Origin: Phycisphaerales bacterium | GTDB taxonomy: Bacteria > Planctomycetota > Phycisphaerae > Phycisphaerales > UBA1924 | Length of the DNA: 64,000 nucleotides | Reading direction: 5' to 3' | Assembly (NCBI GenBank): GCA_028279375.1 | Contig: JANQNW010000001.1 | Location: 1 to 64,000, forward strand | In this document: positions 35,136 through 44,179 of the stretch, piece after piece | Layout of the letters: each line of letters begins with the position of its first letter | How positions within the stretch are numbered: the first letter of the stretch is position 1 | Program-made: the position numbers and the translations under genes | Notes under the pieces: model-generated | What the model was told of the DNA's origin: nothing | What the model saw: the letters and a program-made list of their open reading frames with translations, nothing else | The model's database searches: none

Positions 35136-35163
35136 ATGGGATGTTGCAATCTGATTGCGAGAA

Positions 35164-37086
35164 CTACGACTTCGAGTCGTCGTCCTTGACTTCGAACTCG
35201 GCGTCGATGACGTCGCCTTCCGCGGCTCCGCCTGAAGGAGACTCAGCGCCTGGCTCGCCGGTCGGCTGTGCGCCGCCGGCCTTGGCCGCCTCGGCTTCGT
35301 AGACAGCCTTGCCAAGCTCCATCGAAGACTGCTCGAGTTCAGAAAGGGCGCTCTCGATCGCGTCCTTGTTGTCGTTCTTGACGGCCTCTTCGACGCGCGT
35401 CAGCGCGTTCTCGATGGCGCCGCGAGCCTCGGGCGAGACCTTGTCGCCGTGCTCTTCGAGACTGCGGCGCGTCTGAAGGATGTGCGCCTCGGCCTTGTTC
35501 TTGAGCTCGACGATCTCGCGTCGGGTCTTGTCCTCCGAAGCGTGCGCCTCGGCGTCCTGCTTCATGCGCTCGATCTCGGCTTCGTCGAGACCGCTCGACC
35601 CCGTGATCTCGATGCGCTGGCTCTTGCCCGTCGCTTTGTCGGTGGCCGAAACGTTCAGGATGCCGTTGGCGTCGATGGAGAACTCGACCTCAATCTGCGG
35701 CGTGCCGCGCGGGGCCGGCGGCAGATCCTGCAGATCGAACCGACCGAGCGTGCGATTGTCCGTCGCGAACTCGCGCTCGCCCTGCAGCACGTGGATCGTC
35801 ACGCTGGACTGATTGTCGGCGGCCGTGGAGAAGGTCTCCTTGCGGCTCGTCGGGATCGTCGTGTTGCGCTCGATGAGCTTGGTCATCACGCCGCCGAGCG
35901 TTTCAACGCCCAGGGACAGCGGTGTGACATCGAGCAGCAGCACGTCCTTGACGTCGCCCTGCAGGACGCCGCCCTGGATCGCGGCGCCGAGCGCGACGAC
36001 CTCGTCCGGGTTGATGGTCTTGTTCGGCTCCTTGCCGAAGACCTCCTGGCACATGGCCTGGACCGCGGGGATGCGCGTCGAACCACCGACCAGCACGACC
36101 TCATCGATCTTGCTCGCGTCGATGCCCGCATCCTTGATCGCCTTCTCGCACGGCACGCGGAGCTTCTCGAGCACACCGGCGATCAGCGACTCGAACTTCG
36201 CTCGCGTGATCGTCGTCTGGAGGTGCTTTGGACCGCTCGAGTCGGCGGTGATGAACGGAAGGTTGACCTGCGTCTCCTGCACATTGGACAGATCACACTT
36301 GGCTTTCTCGGCCGCTTCCTTCAGGCGCTGCAGAGCCATCGCATCGTTGCGAATGTCGATGCCCTCAGCCTTGCGGAACTCCTCCGCGATGAAGTCGATC
36401 AGGATGGTGTCGACATCATCGCCGCCCAGGTGCGTGTCGCCATTGGTGGACAGCACCTCGAAGACGCCGTCGCCGACGTCGAGGATGGAGATGTCGAACG
36501 TGCCGCCACCGAAGTCGAAGACGGCGATCTTCTCGTTGGACTTCTTATCGAGGCCGTAGGCGAGGGCCGCGGCCGTCGGCTCGTTGATGATGCGCTCGAC
36601 CTTGAGGCCGGCGATCTCGCCGGCGTCCTTGGTCGCCTGGCGCTGCGAGTCATTGAAGTACGCCGGGACCGTGATCACGGCGCGATCAACCGTCTCTCCG
36701 AGATAATCCTCGGCGGCCTTCTTGAGGTACTGGAGGACCATCGCGCTGATCTCCGGCGGCGTGAACTCCTTCCCGCGCGCCGAGACCTTCACGAGCTCAT
36801 CGGCGCCGCCGGTGATCTCGAAAGGAACGATCTTCTCTTCGGAGGCGACCTCGTTATGCCGCCGGCCCATGAAGCGCTTGATCGAATAGATGGTGTTGGT
36901 CGGGTTGGTCACCTGCTGGTGACGCGCGGGCTGGCCCACGAGGCGTTCACCCTTGTCGGTGAACGCGACGACTGAGGGCGTCGTGCGGGCGCCGAGGCTG
37001 TTGGCGATGACGGTGGGCGCCCCGCCTTCCATGACGGCGACGACGGAATTCGTCGTGCCCAGGTCGATTCCGATGGTCTTTGGCAT
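35164..37086 (-). CDS. dnaK: Chaperone DnaK (Hsp70)
   Basis: A 640-residue Hsp70. The nucleotide-binding domain starts [18 protein letters not shown] and has [36 protein letters not shown] and [12 protein letters not shown]; the [14 protein letters not shown] linker leads to the substrate-binding domain and lid. The C-terminus ends in an acidic DDDSKS rather than the usual EEVKD, though EVKDDD is close to it. Length is typical. Unlike many genomes, dnaJ and grpE are not directly beside it; the dnaJ-like gene is 9 kb away. Confidence 0.97.
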   Translation of the reverse strand: MPKTIGIDLGTTNSVVAVMEGGAPTVIANSLGARTTPSVVAFTDKGERLVGQPARHQQVTNPTNTIYSIKRFMGRRHNEVASEEKIVPFEITGGADELVKVSARGKEFTPPEISAMVLQYLKKAAEDYLGETVDRAVITVPAYFNDSQRQATKDAGEIAGLKVERIINEPTAAALAYGLDKKSNEKIAVFDFGGGTFDISILDVGDGVFEVLSTNGDTHLGGDDVDTILIDFIAEEFRKAEGIDIRNDAMALQRLKEAAEKAKCDLSNVQETQVNLPFITADSSGPKHLQTTITRAKFESLIAGVLEKLRVPCEKAIKDAGIDASKIDEVVLVGGSTRIPAVQAMCQEVFGKEPNKTINPDEVVALGAAIQGGVLQGDVKDVLLLDVTPLSLGVETLGGVMTKLIERNTTIPTSRKETFSTAADNQSSVTIHVLQGEREFATDNRTLGRFDLQDLPPAPRGTPQIEVEFSIDANGILNVSATDKATGKSQRIEITGSSGLDEAEIERMKQDAEAHASEDKTRREIVELKNKAEAHILQTRRSLEEHGDKVSPEARGAIENALTRVEEAVKNDNKDAIESALSELEQSSMELGKAVYEAEAAKAGGAQPTGEPGAESPSGGAAEGDVIDAEFEVKDDDSKS

Positions 37087-37624
37087 ATTGCGTTCCTCTC
37101 TCAGCGAGGGGTGATTCGGGGATGACTGGCAAGGCGACGGCTCATGGCCCCTGGATCCAGAGCGCGGCCGCCACTACGAAAGTGGCAAGCGGCGCGCCAG
37201 ATCGAGCCCGCCCGATGACCGGAAGAATCGCCCTTCTGGGCCGCTGAGAGGGGTCGGGTCACCCCTGCATGGCGCCAATCAGGGTGTTTTGCTGCCACTT
37301 CGGCAGTCCAGTCAACAGAGAGGGGAGCAGGGCGTCTACTATTCGGACCTGGAGGCGAGGAAGGGCCACGTCGTCCGAGAAGAACTCGCCGCCTTCGTTC
37401 GTGGGGTGCGATGCGTGCCCCCATACCGGTGGAATTGCCTTTTGCGCCAGGCGATCCGACTGGATGGCGCGTGCGGTTTGTGGGGAAAATTCTTGCCTCA
37501 CAAGGGTTTGCGCGATATGCCATGCAGTAGTGAATCCTGCGCTGCGCGCCGGATTTCTCCGGGTGGGACAGGCCTCGCACAGGTCTTTCTCAGAAGTCAG
37601 GTTTCTATATAGGTGTCAGAAATC
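37087..37624. other. Long intergenic region between dnaK and the peroxidase gene
   Basis: A 538-base gap between divergent genes. It has a six-base-arm inverted repeat at 37170-37186 (GCCACT / AGTGGC) in the dnaK leader and a TATATA at 37606-37611 close to the peroxidase start. An 80-codon minus-strand frame (37259-37501, GTG start) exists, but its third-position GC is lower than in the surrounding genes and it matches nothing I know. No CIRCE repeat or tRNA seen. Confidence 0.5.
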
Positions 37625-39337
37625 ATGAGAAGCGAGAAGAGAGAGTCGGCGCGCGTGCGCGTGCGCCTGGGTCTGGTGGTCTCCCTCGTTGCAAGCGCCG
37701 GCATGGCGGCCAGCGCGATCGCCGAGGATCGCTCCATCGACGGCTCCGGAAACAACATTGCCAATCCGACGTGGGGTGAAGCCGATTCGCAGCTCCTTCG
37801 TCAGGGCACGGTCGCCTACGGCGATCTCACGTGGACGATGGCGCGTTCGACCGGAACGGGGCCCCGCCAGGTCAGCAACGCCGTTGCCGCTCAGGCGGGA
37901 TCCATCCTCAATGCGCGCGGCATGACTGACATGGTCTGGCAGTGGGGCCAGTTCCTCGATCACGACATCGATCTGACGGACGCCGCGAATCCGCTCGAGC
38001 CGGCGCCGATCGACACGACGGGTGATCCACTCTTTCTGGGAACGCCCATCGGATTCAACCGATCGGTCTGGGACCCGGCGACGGGCATGAACGTGGCGAA
38101 TCCCCGCCAGCAGATGAATCGCATCACGTCGTACATCGACGGATCAAACGTCTACGGCAGCGATACACATCGCAACAACGCGCTCCGCTCCGGCGTCGGC
38201 GGTCGCCTTCTCACGTCGGCCGGCGACCTGCTGCCGTTCAACGATCCGATGGTCCTCGGGACGATGGATCCGCTCGAGAACGCGAACGACACCGGCGTGT
38301 TCATGGACAGCGAGATGTTCGTCGCCGGCGACGTCCGCGCCAATGAGCAGGCCGGATTGACTGCGATGCACACCCTCTGGGTGCGTGAGCACAACTACTG
38401 GGCCGATCGCATCGCCACCGAAACCTCGATCACCGGCGACGAGGCGATCTACCAGGCAGCCCGCAAGATCGTGGGCGCCGAGATGCAGGCGATCACCTAC
38501 AACGAGTGGCTTCCGGCGCTGACGGGCTCAGAGCTCGACGCGTACACCGGCTATGACTCGAACGTCAACGCCAGCATCGCCAATGAGTTCTCGACCGCGG
38601 CGTTCCGTCTCGGTCACACGATGCTCAGCGCGACGCTCGCCCGGACGGGCAACAACGGCGCCACGATCGGTGAGGGCAATATCGATCTTCGCGACGCCTT
38701 CTTCAATCCAGCAGCGATCACGAGCGTCGGCATCGATCCGTATATGAAGGGACTCTCAACGCAGTTGTCGCAGGAGATCGACAATCAGATCGTCGACGAC
38801 GTCCGGAATTTCCTCTTCGGACCTCCCGGCGCCGGCGGCTTCGATCTCGCTTCGCTGAACATCCAGCGCGGTCGAGATCACGGCCTCGCCGACTACAACA
38901 CGCTCCGCGCCGACTACGGCCTCGCCCCGGTCACCGATTTCGATGAGATCTCATCCGATCCGGCGGTTCAGGCGGCGCTCGCCAGCGTCTACAACAACGT
39001 CAACGAGATCGACCCGTGGGTCGGCATGCTCGCCGAGGATCACGTCGGCGGCGGCAGCCTCGGTGAACTGACGCTCGCGATCATCGAGGATCAGTTTGCT
39101 CGCCTCCGCGATGGCGATCGCTTTTTCTATCTCAACGACGACGGCCTCGGTGACATCCTCGCTGAGTTTGGTCGCGGGACGATCGACATCGGCGATGTCA
39201 CGCTTCGTGACGTCATCCGACGCAACTCCGACGTGACGCTCCTGCAGCGCAACGTCTTCCTGATTCCGTCGCCCGGCGCCGCCTCGATGCTGGCCATCGC
39301 CGGCCTCGTCGCAGCGCGTCGTCGTCGCGACGCCTGA
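37625..39337 (+). CDS. Secreted animal-type haem peroxidase with PEP-CTERM-like tail
   Basis: A 570-residue exported protein (signal peptide ending near AIAED) of the myeloperoxidase/peroxidasin superfamily. Catalytic elements are intact: distal His in WGQFLDHDIDLT (H113, with the calcium-site Asp), Arg in AGDVRANE (about R238), proximal His in AAFRLGHTMLS (H331), and the family signature NIQRGRDHGLADYN. The C-terminus IPSPGAASMLAIAGLVAARRRRDA is a PEP-CTERM-like sorting signal, so the enzyme is probably anchored then released by an exosortase-type system. ATG at 37625 is preferred to the GTG at 37613. Likely makes oxidants or cross-links outside the cell. Confidence 0.92.
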   Translation: MRSEKRESARVRVRLGLVVSLVASAGMAASAIAEDRSIDGSGNNIANPTWGEADSQLLRQGTVAYGDLTWTMARSTGTGPRQVSNAVAAQAGSILNARGMTDMVWQWGQFLDHDIDLTDAANPLEPAPIDTTGDPLFLGTPIGFNRSVWDPATGMNVANPRQQMNRITSYIDGSNVYGSDTHRNNALRSGVGGRLLTSAGDLLPFNDPMVLGTMDPLENANDTGVFMDSEMFVAGDVRANEQAGLTAMHTLWVREHNYWADRIATETSITGDEAIYQAARKIVGAEMQAITYNEWLPALTGSELDAYTGYDSNVNASIANEFSTAAFRLGHTMLSATLARTGNNGATIGEGNIDLRDAFFNPAAITSVGIDPYMKGLSTQLSQEIDNQIVDDVRNFLFGPPGAGGFDLASLNIQRGRDHGLADYNTLRADYGLAPVTDFDEISSDPAVQAALASVYNNVNEIDPWVGMLAEDHVGGGSLGELTLAIIEDQFARLRDGDRFFYLNDDGLGDILAEFGRGTIDIGDVTLRDVIRRNSDVTLLQRNVFLIPSPGAASMLAIAGLVAARRRRDA

Positions 39338-39368
39338 GATCGTCGCGATCCAACCTGATGACACCCGA

Positions 39369-39405
39369 GTCGCCGCCCTTCCCAGCGAGGGGCGGCGACT
39401 TTCTC
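39369..39405 (+). terminator. Rho-independent terminator of the peroxidase gene
   Basis: A perfect 10-bp stem (39369-39378 with 39390-39399) is followed by tttctcatt, 31 bases after the stop. Confidence 0.65.
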
Positions 39406-39534
39406 ATTGGCCCCTGCGAGGGGCCAGAACAGACACCCGAACATTTTTCTAAAATCAGATTGACTGCCAACCCGATGACCCTATCATGACCCAAACGAAG
39501 GCTGAGGCGGCCGGTGGGCTATGGAGGGCTCCTC

Positions 39535-40158
39535 ATGATTCTGGCATCGACGATTGAACGACTGATTGCGGGTGGCGATCACGACAGACTCCTGGACGCC
39601 GTGCTCCGAAACGGCAGGCCGATCCCGCTCCAGGCGCGGGTCCGGATCTCACAGCCTGAGGCGATCGGGGCGGCGGCGACTGGCCTGGCGCTTCAGAGGC
39701 TCTGCGAGCTGACCTACGCGCCGGACGCGCGCATCGAGCGCTGCATCGAGCGCATCTGTGCGATGCAGGATGCGCTGGAAGGCGGATTCGGGGCCGTCGG
39801 GGCGACGGCGATCTGCGTCGCGGCGCTTCAAAAAGCACTGGAATTCGTGGAGGGATCGGGGATCGCGATGTCGCCCACGACGATGCATCGAATCCGGGCG
39901 TCCATCGATCGCGGCGCTCATGCGCTCTACGAGCAGCAGGCGAGCGTCGATGGCGACACGCCCGGGCTGATCGGAGACGAAATCGACACGGCCATCAGTC
40001 TCTGGCAGCTCTCGGCGATGGCCCCCTCAGGGTCGCTCCTTGATCTCCGGCGGGCACGAGACGCGATGGGTGATTCCGAGGCCGGATTCGATCATCAGGT
40101 GGACGCCGTGATTGCCATGGGGAAGGCGCCTTCAGGCGGCGCGAAGATCGCCGCCTAA
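39535..40158 (+). CDS. Hypothetical helical protein
   Basis: A 207-residue protein with no signal peptide or membrane span, mostly predicted helical, with an EGGFGAVGATAICVAAL stretch near residue 84 that recalls alpha/alpha-toroid repeats (terpenoid cyclase-like) only loosely. Cys and Met are scattered and no catalytic motif is visible. GGAGGG at 39524-39529 fixes the ATG at 39535 over the in-frame GTG at 39514. It is isolated between two exported-protein genes. Function unknown. Confidence 0.75.
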   Translation: MILASTIERLIAGGDHDRLLDAVLRNGRPIPLQARVRISQPEAIGAAATGLALQRLCELTYAPDARIERCIERICAMQDALEGGFGAVGATAICVAALQKALEFVEGSGIAMSPTTMHRIRASIDRGAHALYEQQASVDGDTPGLIGDEIDTAISLWQLSAMAPSGSLLDLRRARDAMGDSEAGFDHQVDAVIAMGKAPSGGAKIAA

Positions 40159-40419
40159 CGTGCGGATAGGGCTGAAGACCCCATAATCCGGGCGAGGCGC
40201 CAGTCGGTATCTGCTGAGGTGGCCGAAGAACCCTCAATTCCATGGAAAAAGAGGGATGAGAACACGGCCTGAGCCGGTTGGTCATCGTGGATTCTGCCCT
40301 TCTATCGCCCTTTTCATCGAGAATCGGGTCGTGATTCCGAGGGCTGTGCGTACACTTGTGGACCCGGAAATACGCCGCCCCGGATGCGGCACATGTTTGG
40401 AATACGAGGAGCTCCATCA

Positions 40420-42225
40420 ATGATTCGTTCACGTCTTGGTTCGACCGTCAGCAGCATTGCGATCGGTCTTGTCGCTTTGGTCGGCGTTGGCGCCGGAAGC
40501 TATTCGCTGATCACCGGCAACACGCTGTGCAGCATGGTCGGATCATGCGACACCGGCGATGTCGCCGTGCAGGCAGTCGCGGATGGCAAAGTCGGAACAG
40601 AGTGCTCGACCGCGAAGGCTTACATGGTCGCCAACGCGATGACGAGTGAGTGCAGCGCGAACAAGGGCGCGGAGGTCACGGAAGTCGCGCTCGCGGAGAA
40701 ATCCGGCGAAGCGAAATCCTGTTGTCCGCTCACCGCTGTCGCTGCGAAGAAGAGCTCCTGCGAGAAATCAAATGACGTTGTCACGACGAACGTCGCGCTG
40801 AAGGACGGCGAGGCTTCGAGCTGCAGCACGAAGTCCTCCTGCGGCGACAAGGTCTCGATCATCGCGACCGAGGCCAGCGCCAAGTCCTGCGAGACCGCCA
40901 GCTCCTGCCACAAGGCGGAGGTCACGCAGGCATCACTTGCCTCCGAAGGCTGCAGCGTCGAGACGAAGTCGTGCAGCAAGAGCGTCACCACCGTCGCCAT
41001 CGCTGAAGATGGCTCCTGCTCCATGAAGACGAAGTCCTGCGAGGCTGAGACCGTCAGCGTGCAGCAGGCTGCGCTCGCCACCGAGAGTTGCGAGTCCGCG
41101 AAGTCATGCAGCAAGGGCGAGGTCATCGCCACCAACGCCAGCGTCAAGTCATGCGAGACCGCGAGCTCATGCAATAAGGCACAGGTCACGCAGGCCGCCC
41201 TCGCCACCGAGAGCTGCGAGTCCGCCAAGTCATGCGACAAGGGCGAGATCATCGCCACCAACGCGAGCGTCAAGTCCTGTGATAGCGCCAGCTCCTGCAG
41301 CAAGGCGCAGGTCACCCAGGCCGCCCTCGCCACCGAGAGCTGCGAGTCCGCCAAGTCGTGCGACAAGGGCGAGATCATCGCGACCAACGCGAGCGTCAAG
41401 TCCTGTGAGAGCGCCAGCTCATGCAGCAAGGCGCGGGTCACCCAGGCCGCCCTTGCCACCGAGAGTTGCGAGTCTGCCAAGAGCTGCAACGTCGAAGCCA
41501 AGAGCTGCGACAAGGACGCCAAGGTCACCGAGGCCGCGCTGAAGAGCGAGGCCAAGGGCTGCTGCGCGAGCGCTTCCAAGGCGCAGGCACTGACGACCTT
41601 CGAGACGCACATGATGGCGGCGCAAGGCAAGAACTGCGGCGGCGAGAAGGCTGCAAGCTGCTCGACGACCGAGGTCGCCAACTGTTCCTCCAAGTCCTCC
41701 TGCGGATCGAACGAGGTCATCGCGGCGACGCCGTCGCGCTTCTCCTTCCTCTTCGCCTCCGGCGGCACGCCGGTCGCGACGCCTGTCTTCTACGACGCCG
41801 ACAACAACGTCGTCGCCAGCTGCAAGGGCGAGGTTCCCTCGAACGTCGCACTGACTTCGGGCGGCTGCTCGAGCGTGCAGAAGGCGTCACTGAACGCCGG
41901 CAAGGTGTGCCCGGTCACAGGTGTCGCCGATGGCGCCGGCGACTGCAGCGTCAAGGATGGGGTCCAGGTCCAGAACGCGGCGCTCGCCAACGAGGCGAAG
42001 TCCTGCTCCGCCAAGAACGCCTCATCCTGCTCCGCGAGCAAGACCGAGTGCAGCGCGACGCAGGTCGTCGTGACCGAGGCTGCGATGGATTGCAGCAGCG
42101 AGATGGAGTGCAGCGGCGACATGGAGGCCTGCGGCGATGCGTGCATCGTTGAGGCCGGCGAAGGCGCCTGCTGCAACGAGACCGCGAAGGCTGAGACCGT
42201 CCCCGCCAAGAACGCGGATGGTTGA
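40420..42225 (+). CDS. Secreted cysteine-rich 21-residue-repeat protein
   Basis: A 601-residue protein with an N-terminal hydrophobic segment (residues 6-33), probably a signal peptide or anchor. The rest is dominated by Ser, Ala, Lys, Glu and Cys. A repeat of about 21 residues recurs, each with a C-x5-C (sometimes C-x6-C) pair in the form SCESAKSC, SCETASSC or SCSTKSSC. Between residues 217 and about 355 two such units form a 42-residue block repeated three times nearly identically (126-bp DNA period from 41068), with cysteines at block positions 8, 14, 29 and 35. CCPLTA near residue 100 and CPVTG near 495 recur as different motifs. GAGGAG precedes the ATG. No family recognised; metal or redox binding is a guess. 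Confidence 0.85.
   Translation: MIRSRLGSTVSSIAIGLVALVGVGAGSYSLITGNTLCSMVGSCDTGDVAVQAVADGKVGTECSTAKAYMVANAMTSECSANKGAEVTEVALAEKSGEAKSCCPLTAVAAKKSSCEKSNDVVTTNVALKDGEASSCSTKSSCGDKVSIIATEASAKSCETASSCHKAEVTQASLASEGCSVETKSCSKSVTTVAIAEDGSCSMKTKSCEAETVSVQQAALATESCESAKSCSKGEVIATNASVKSCETASSCNKAQVTQAALATESCESAKSCDKGEIIATNASVKSCDSASSCSKAQVTQAALATESCESAKSCDKGEIIATNASVKSCESASSCSKARVTQAALATESCESAKSCNVEAKSCDKDAKVTEAALKSEAKGCCASASKAQALTTFETHMMAAQGKNCGGEKAASCSTTEVANCSSKSSCGSNEVIAATPSRFSFLFASGGTPVATPVFYDADNNVVASCKGEVPSNVALTSGGCSSVQKASLNAGKVCPVTGVADGAGDCSVKDGVQVQNAALANEAKSCSAKNASSCSASKTECSATQVVVTEAAMDCSSEMECSGDMEACGDACIVEAGEGACCNETAKAETVPAKNADG
41068..41490 (+). repeat. 126-bp in-frame tandem repeat
   Basis: Three nearly identical 126-base units start at 41068, 41194 and 41320, with a diverging fourth from 41446. 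The period is exactly 42 codons. High identity at synonymous sites suggests recent duplication or ongoing homogenisation. Confidence 0.9.
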
Positions 42226-42255
42226 TCCCCTTCGGGTCTGCAAGTGAATGAATCG

Positions 42256-42289
42256 AAAAGCCCCGGTCGCTCTCGACCGGGGCTTTTTT
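42256..42289. terminator. Bidirectional rho-independent terminator
   Basis: A stem of at least 12 bp (42256-42269 with 42274-42287, 4-base loop) has A's on its left and T's on its right, so it can end both the cysteine-rich gene (plus) and the convergent amidohydrolase gene (minus). Confidence 0.9.
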
Positions 42290-42319
42290 CATGCGCACAA
42301 TCAGAATTATTGCAGGGCG

Positions 42320-43582
42320 TCAGGCACGGATCGGCTTGCGCCCGGCGCCGCGTTCTTCCTCGGGATCGACGAGCGGAACATCCGGATCCAGCGCGAGCGT
42401 GCAGAACATCTCGACGCCTGTTGCGATCGCATCGTCGTTGAAGTCGAAGTCCGGCTGATGGAGCAGCGGCATCTGCGCCCTGTCCGCGGGGCGCAGGCCG
42501 AGGAAGAAGAAGACGGCCGGCGCGTAGGCGCCGTAATAGGCGAAGTCCTCGCCGCCCATGTGCGGATCGGGCACGCGCGAGACGCGGTGCGAGCCGATCG
42601 TGTTCAGGCAGATGTCGTCGAACCACGTGGTGAGCGACGGATCGTTGTACGTCACCGGATAGCCTCGCTCCCAGTCGATCTCGGCGTGACAGCCCATGGC
42701 GGTCGTCACGTTCTGGACGATCTTATGGAATCGATCGCGCGCCAACTCTCGCACGTGCTCATCGTGTGTGCGCACGGTTCCGAAGAACTCAATCTCTTCG
42801 GGGATGACATTCTCGATCCTGCCGCCCTGCATGCCCGTGACTGAGATGACCGCTTCGCGCACCGGCTCGACGTTGCGAGCGACGATGCTCTGGAGCGTTG
42901 TCACGCAGTGAGCCGCGGCGATGACCGGGTCAACCGAGTTGTGCGGATAGGCGGCGTGGCCGCCAACGCCTCGCACGCGCACATGGAATGTGTCCACCGC
43001 GGCGAGCAATGCGCCGGGTCTGGTCGCCACGTGACCCACGGTGAGCTCCGGCCAGCCGTGCAGGCCGAAGATGGCGCCGGCGCGCTTGCCGATGATGTCG
43101 CCGCTGAGCGCGCCCTCTTCACAGATGACCTTGCCGCCGCCGCCGCCTTCTTCGGCGGGCTGGAAGACGAAGACGATCGGATTCGGCCGATGGTCCATCT
43201 TCGCGAGCACGCGCGCGGCGCCAAGGAGAATCGCGGTGTGACCATCGTGACCACACGCGTGCATGACGCCATCATGCTCCGAGGCGTATTCGAGGCCCGT
43301 CTGCTCATCGATCGGGAGCGCGTCCATGTCGGCGCGAAGCGCTACAGCCGGCCGGTCGCCGGCGCTGGGATCGGTTGACGGCAGATACCCGACGACACCC
43401 GTGCCCCTGGCGCGACCGGCAACGAAATCGACACCGGCTTTCGAGAGCTCGCGCTGGATGACGGCGCTCGCAAACTCCTCCTCGAACGCGACCTGAGGAT
43501 GCTTATGAAGATCGCGCCGGATCTCGGTGAGACTCAGGATCTCCGGCTCGATGAGAGAACGAATGCGCGCTGTATTGTTCAT
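42320..43582 (-). CDS. M20 family amidohydrolase (hippurate hydrolase-like)
   Basis: A 420-residue cytoplasmic zinc aminoacylase/carboxypeptidase of the M20D group. Motifs are RRDLHKHPQVAFEE, ALRADMDALPIDE, HACGHDGHTAILLGAA, FQPAEEGGGGG with the catalytic Glu pair, FGLHGWPEL, GGHAAYPHNSVDP and MGGEDFAYY. These enzymes cleave N-acyl amino acids (hippurate, N-acetyl-diaminopimelate, auxin conjugates); the substrate here is unknown. The length is normal. Bounded downstream by the bidirectional terminator. Confidence 0.93.
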   Translation of the reverse strand: MNNTARIRSLIEPEILSLTEIRRDLHKHPQVAFEEEFASAVIQRELSKAGVDFVAGRARGTGVVGYLPSTDPSAGDRPAVALRADMDALPIDEQTGLEYASEHDGVMHACGHDGHTAILLGAARVLAKMDHRPNPIVFVFQPAEEGGGGGKVICEEGALSGDIIGKRAGAIFGLHGWPELTVGHVATRPGALLAAVDTFHVRVRGVGGHAAYPHNSVDPVIAAAHCVTTLQSIVARNVEPVREAVISVTGMQGGRIENVIPEEIEFFGTVRTHDEHVRELARDRFHKIVQNVTTAMGCHAEIDWERGYPVTYNDPSLTTWFDDICLNTIGSHRVSRVPDPHMGGEDFAYYGAYAPAVFFFLGLRPADRAQMPLLHQPDFDFNDDAIATGVEMFCTLALDPDVPLVDPEEERGAGRKPIRA

Positions 43583-43643
43583 AGACCTTCTATCGTAACT
43601 CAGACGTCAAGAAAAGGCGACCTTGAGATCCGAAATAACCCAA

Positions 43644-44174
43644 CTATCTCAGCGGACGGAGCTTGCGCTTGCGGCGTTCTTCGTTCATGAGGTGCAGCGC
43701 TGGTGGATGGTGACGCACCAGCGTGAGAAGCTGCGAGCGGGAGACCTCGAGCCTGATCGCCGCCTTCGACTGTTTCCAGCCGGCGTCGGCGAGCGTATCC
43801 AACGCCTCCGCCAGCAGCGATGGATAGTCCCTGTGATCGGGGTTGCAGACGATGCGCTCGCCCTGGCGACGCGAGCGCCACAGCGCCGATCCGATCTCGC
43901 CAATCGGGACTCCGATCCGATGTTGCGTCGCCAGCGCCAGCCTGAGTCGCTTGATGGCCTTGCTCTTGTTTTCCTTCTGGCTGCGGCGCTCGCCGGCCTG
44001 GGCGTGAATGCCGGTCGGCTTATGCGTGATCGTGACGGCCGTCTCGACCTTGTTGCGGTTCTGCCCGCCGGGCCCTGAGCCGCGTCCGCGCCCCCAGTCA
44101 CACTCCTTCATGAGCAGATCGTCCGGGAGGGCCGCGGGATGTTCGTAGTGCTGACCGGATTCGACGGGCGGCAT
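43644..44174 (-). CDS. ArfB-like peptide chain release factor homologue
   Basis: A 176-residue RF-1 domain protein with the peptidyl-tRNA hydrolysis motif [14 protein letters not shown] (GGQ at 36-38) but no codon-recognition domains, like ArfB/YaeJ/ICT1. Beyond the catalytic domain it has a helix-turn-helix-like stretch ([21 protein letters not shown], residues about 130-150) and a basic tail ([13 protein letters not shown]) like the ArfB tail that enters the empty mRNA channel. It should release stalled ribosomes. Only five bases separate it from tsaD upstream, so it is the last gene of an S41-tsaD-RF unit. Confidence 0.85.
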   Translation of the reverse strand: MPPVESGQHYEHPAALPDDLLMKECDWGRGRGSGPGGQNRNKVETAVTITHKPTGIHAQAGERRSQKENKSKAIKRLRLALATQHRIGVPIGEIGSALWRSRRQGERIVCNPDHRDYPSLLAEALDTLADAGWKQSKAAIRLEVSRSQLLTLVRHHPPALHLMNEERRKRKLRPLR

Positions 44175-44179
44175 GGGAA

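Noticed and set aside
35449-36975. A 508-codon open frame opposite dnaK
   Set aside because: Antisense frame of a conserved GC-rich gene; a well-known artefact opposite dnaK.
37259-37501. An 80-codon minus-strand frame in the dnaK-peroxidase gap
   Set aside because: Third-position GC is lower than in the real genes here, start is GTG without a ribosome-binding site, and no similarity is recognised.
41068-41490. Regular repeats considered as a CRISPR array
   Set aside because: The 126-base units are contiguous, in frame and lack spacers; they encode protein repeats.
40620-41768. A 382-codon open frame on the minus strand within the cysteine-rich gene
   Set aside because: It is the complement of the in-frame tandem repeat, has no ribosome-binding site and no family resemblance; its length follows from repeat periodicity.
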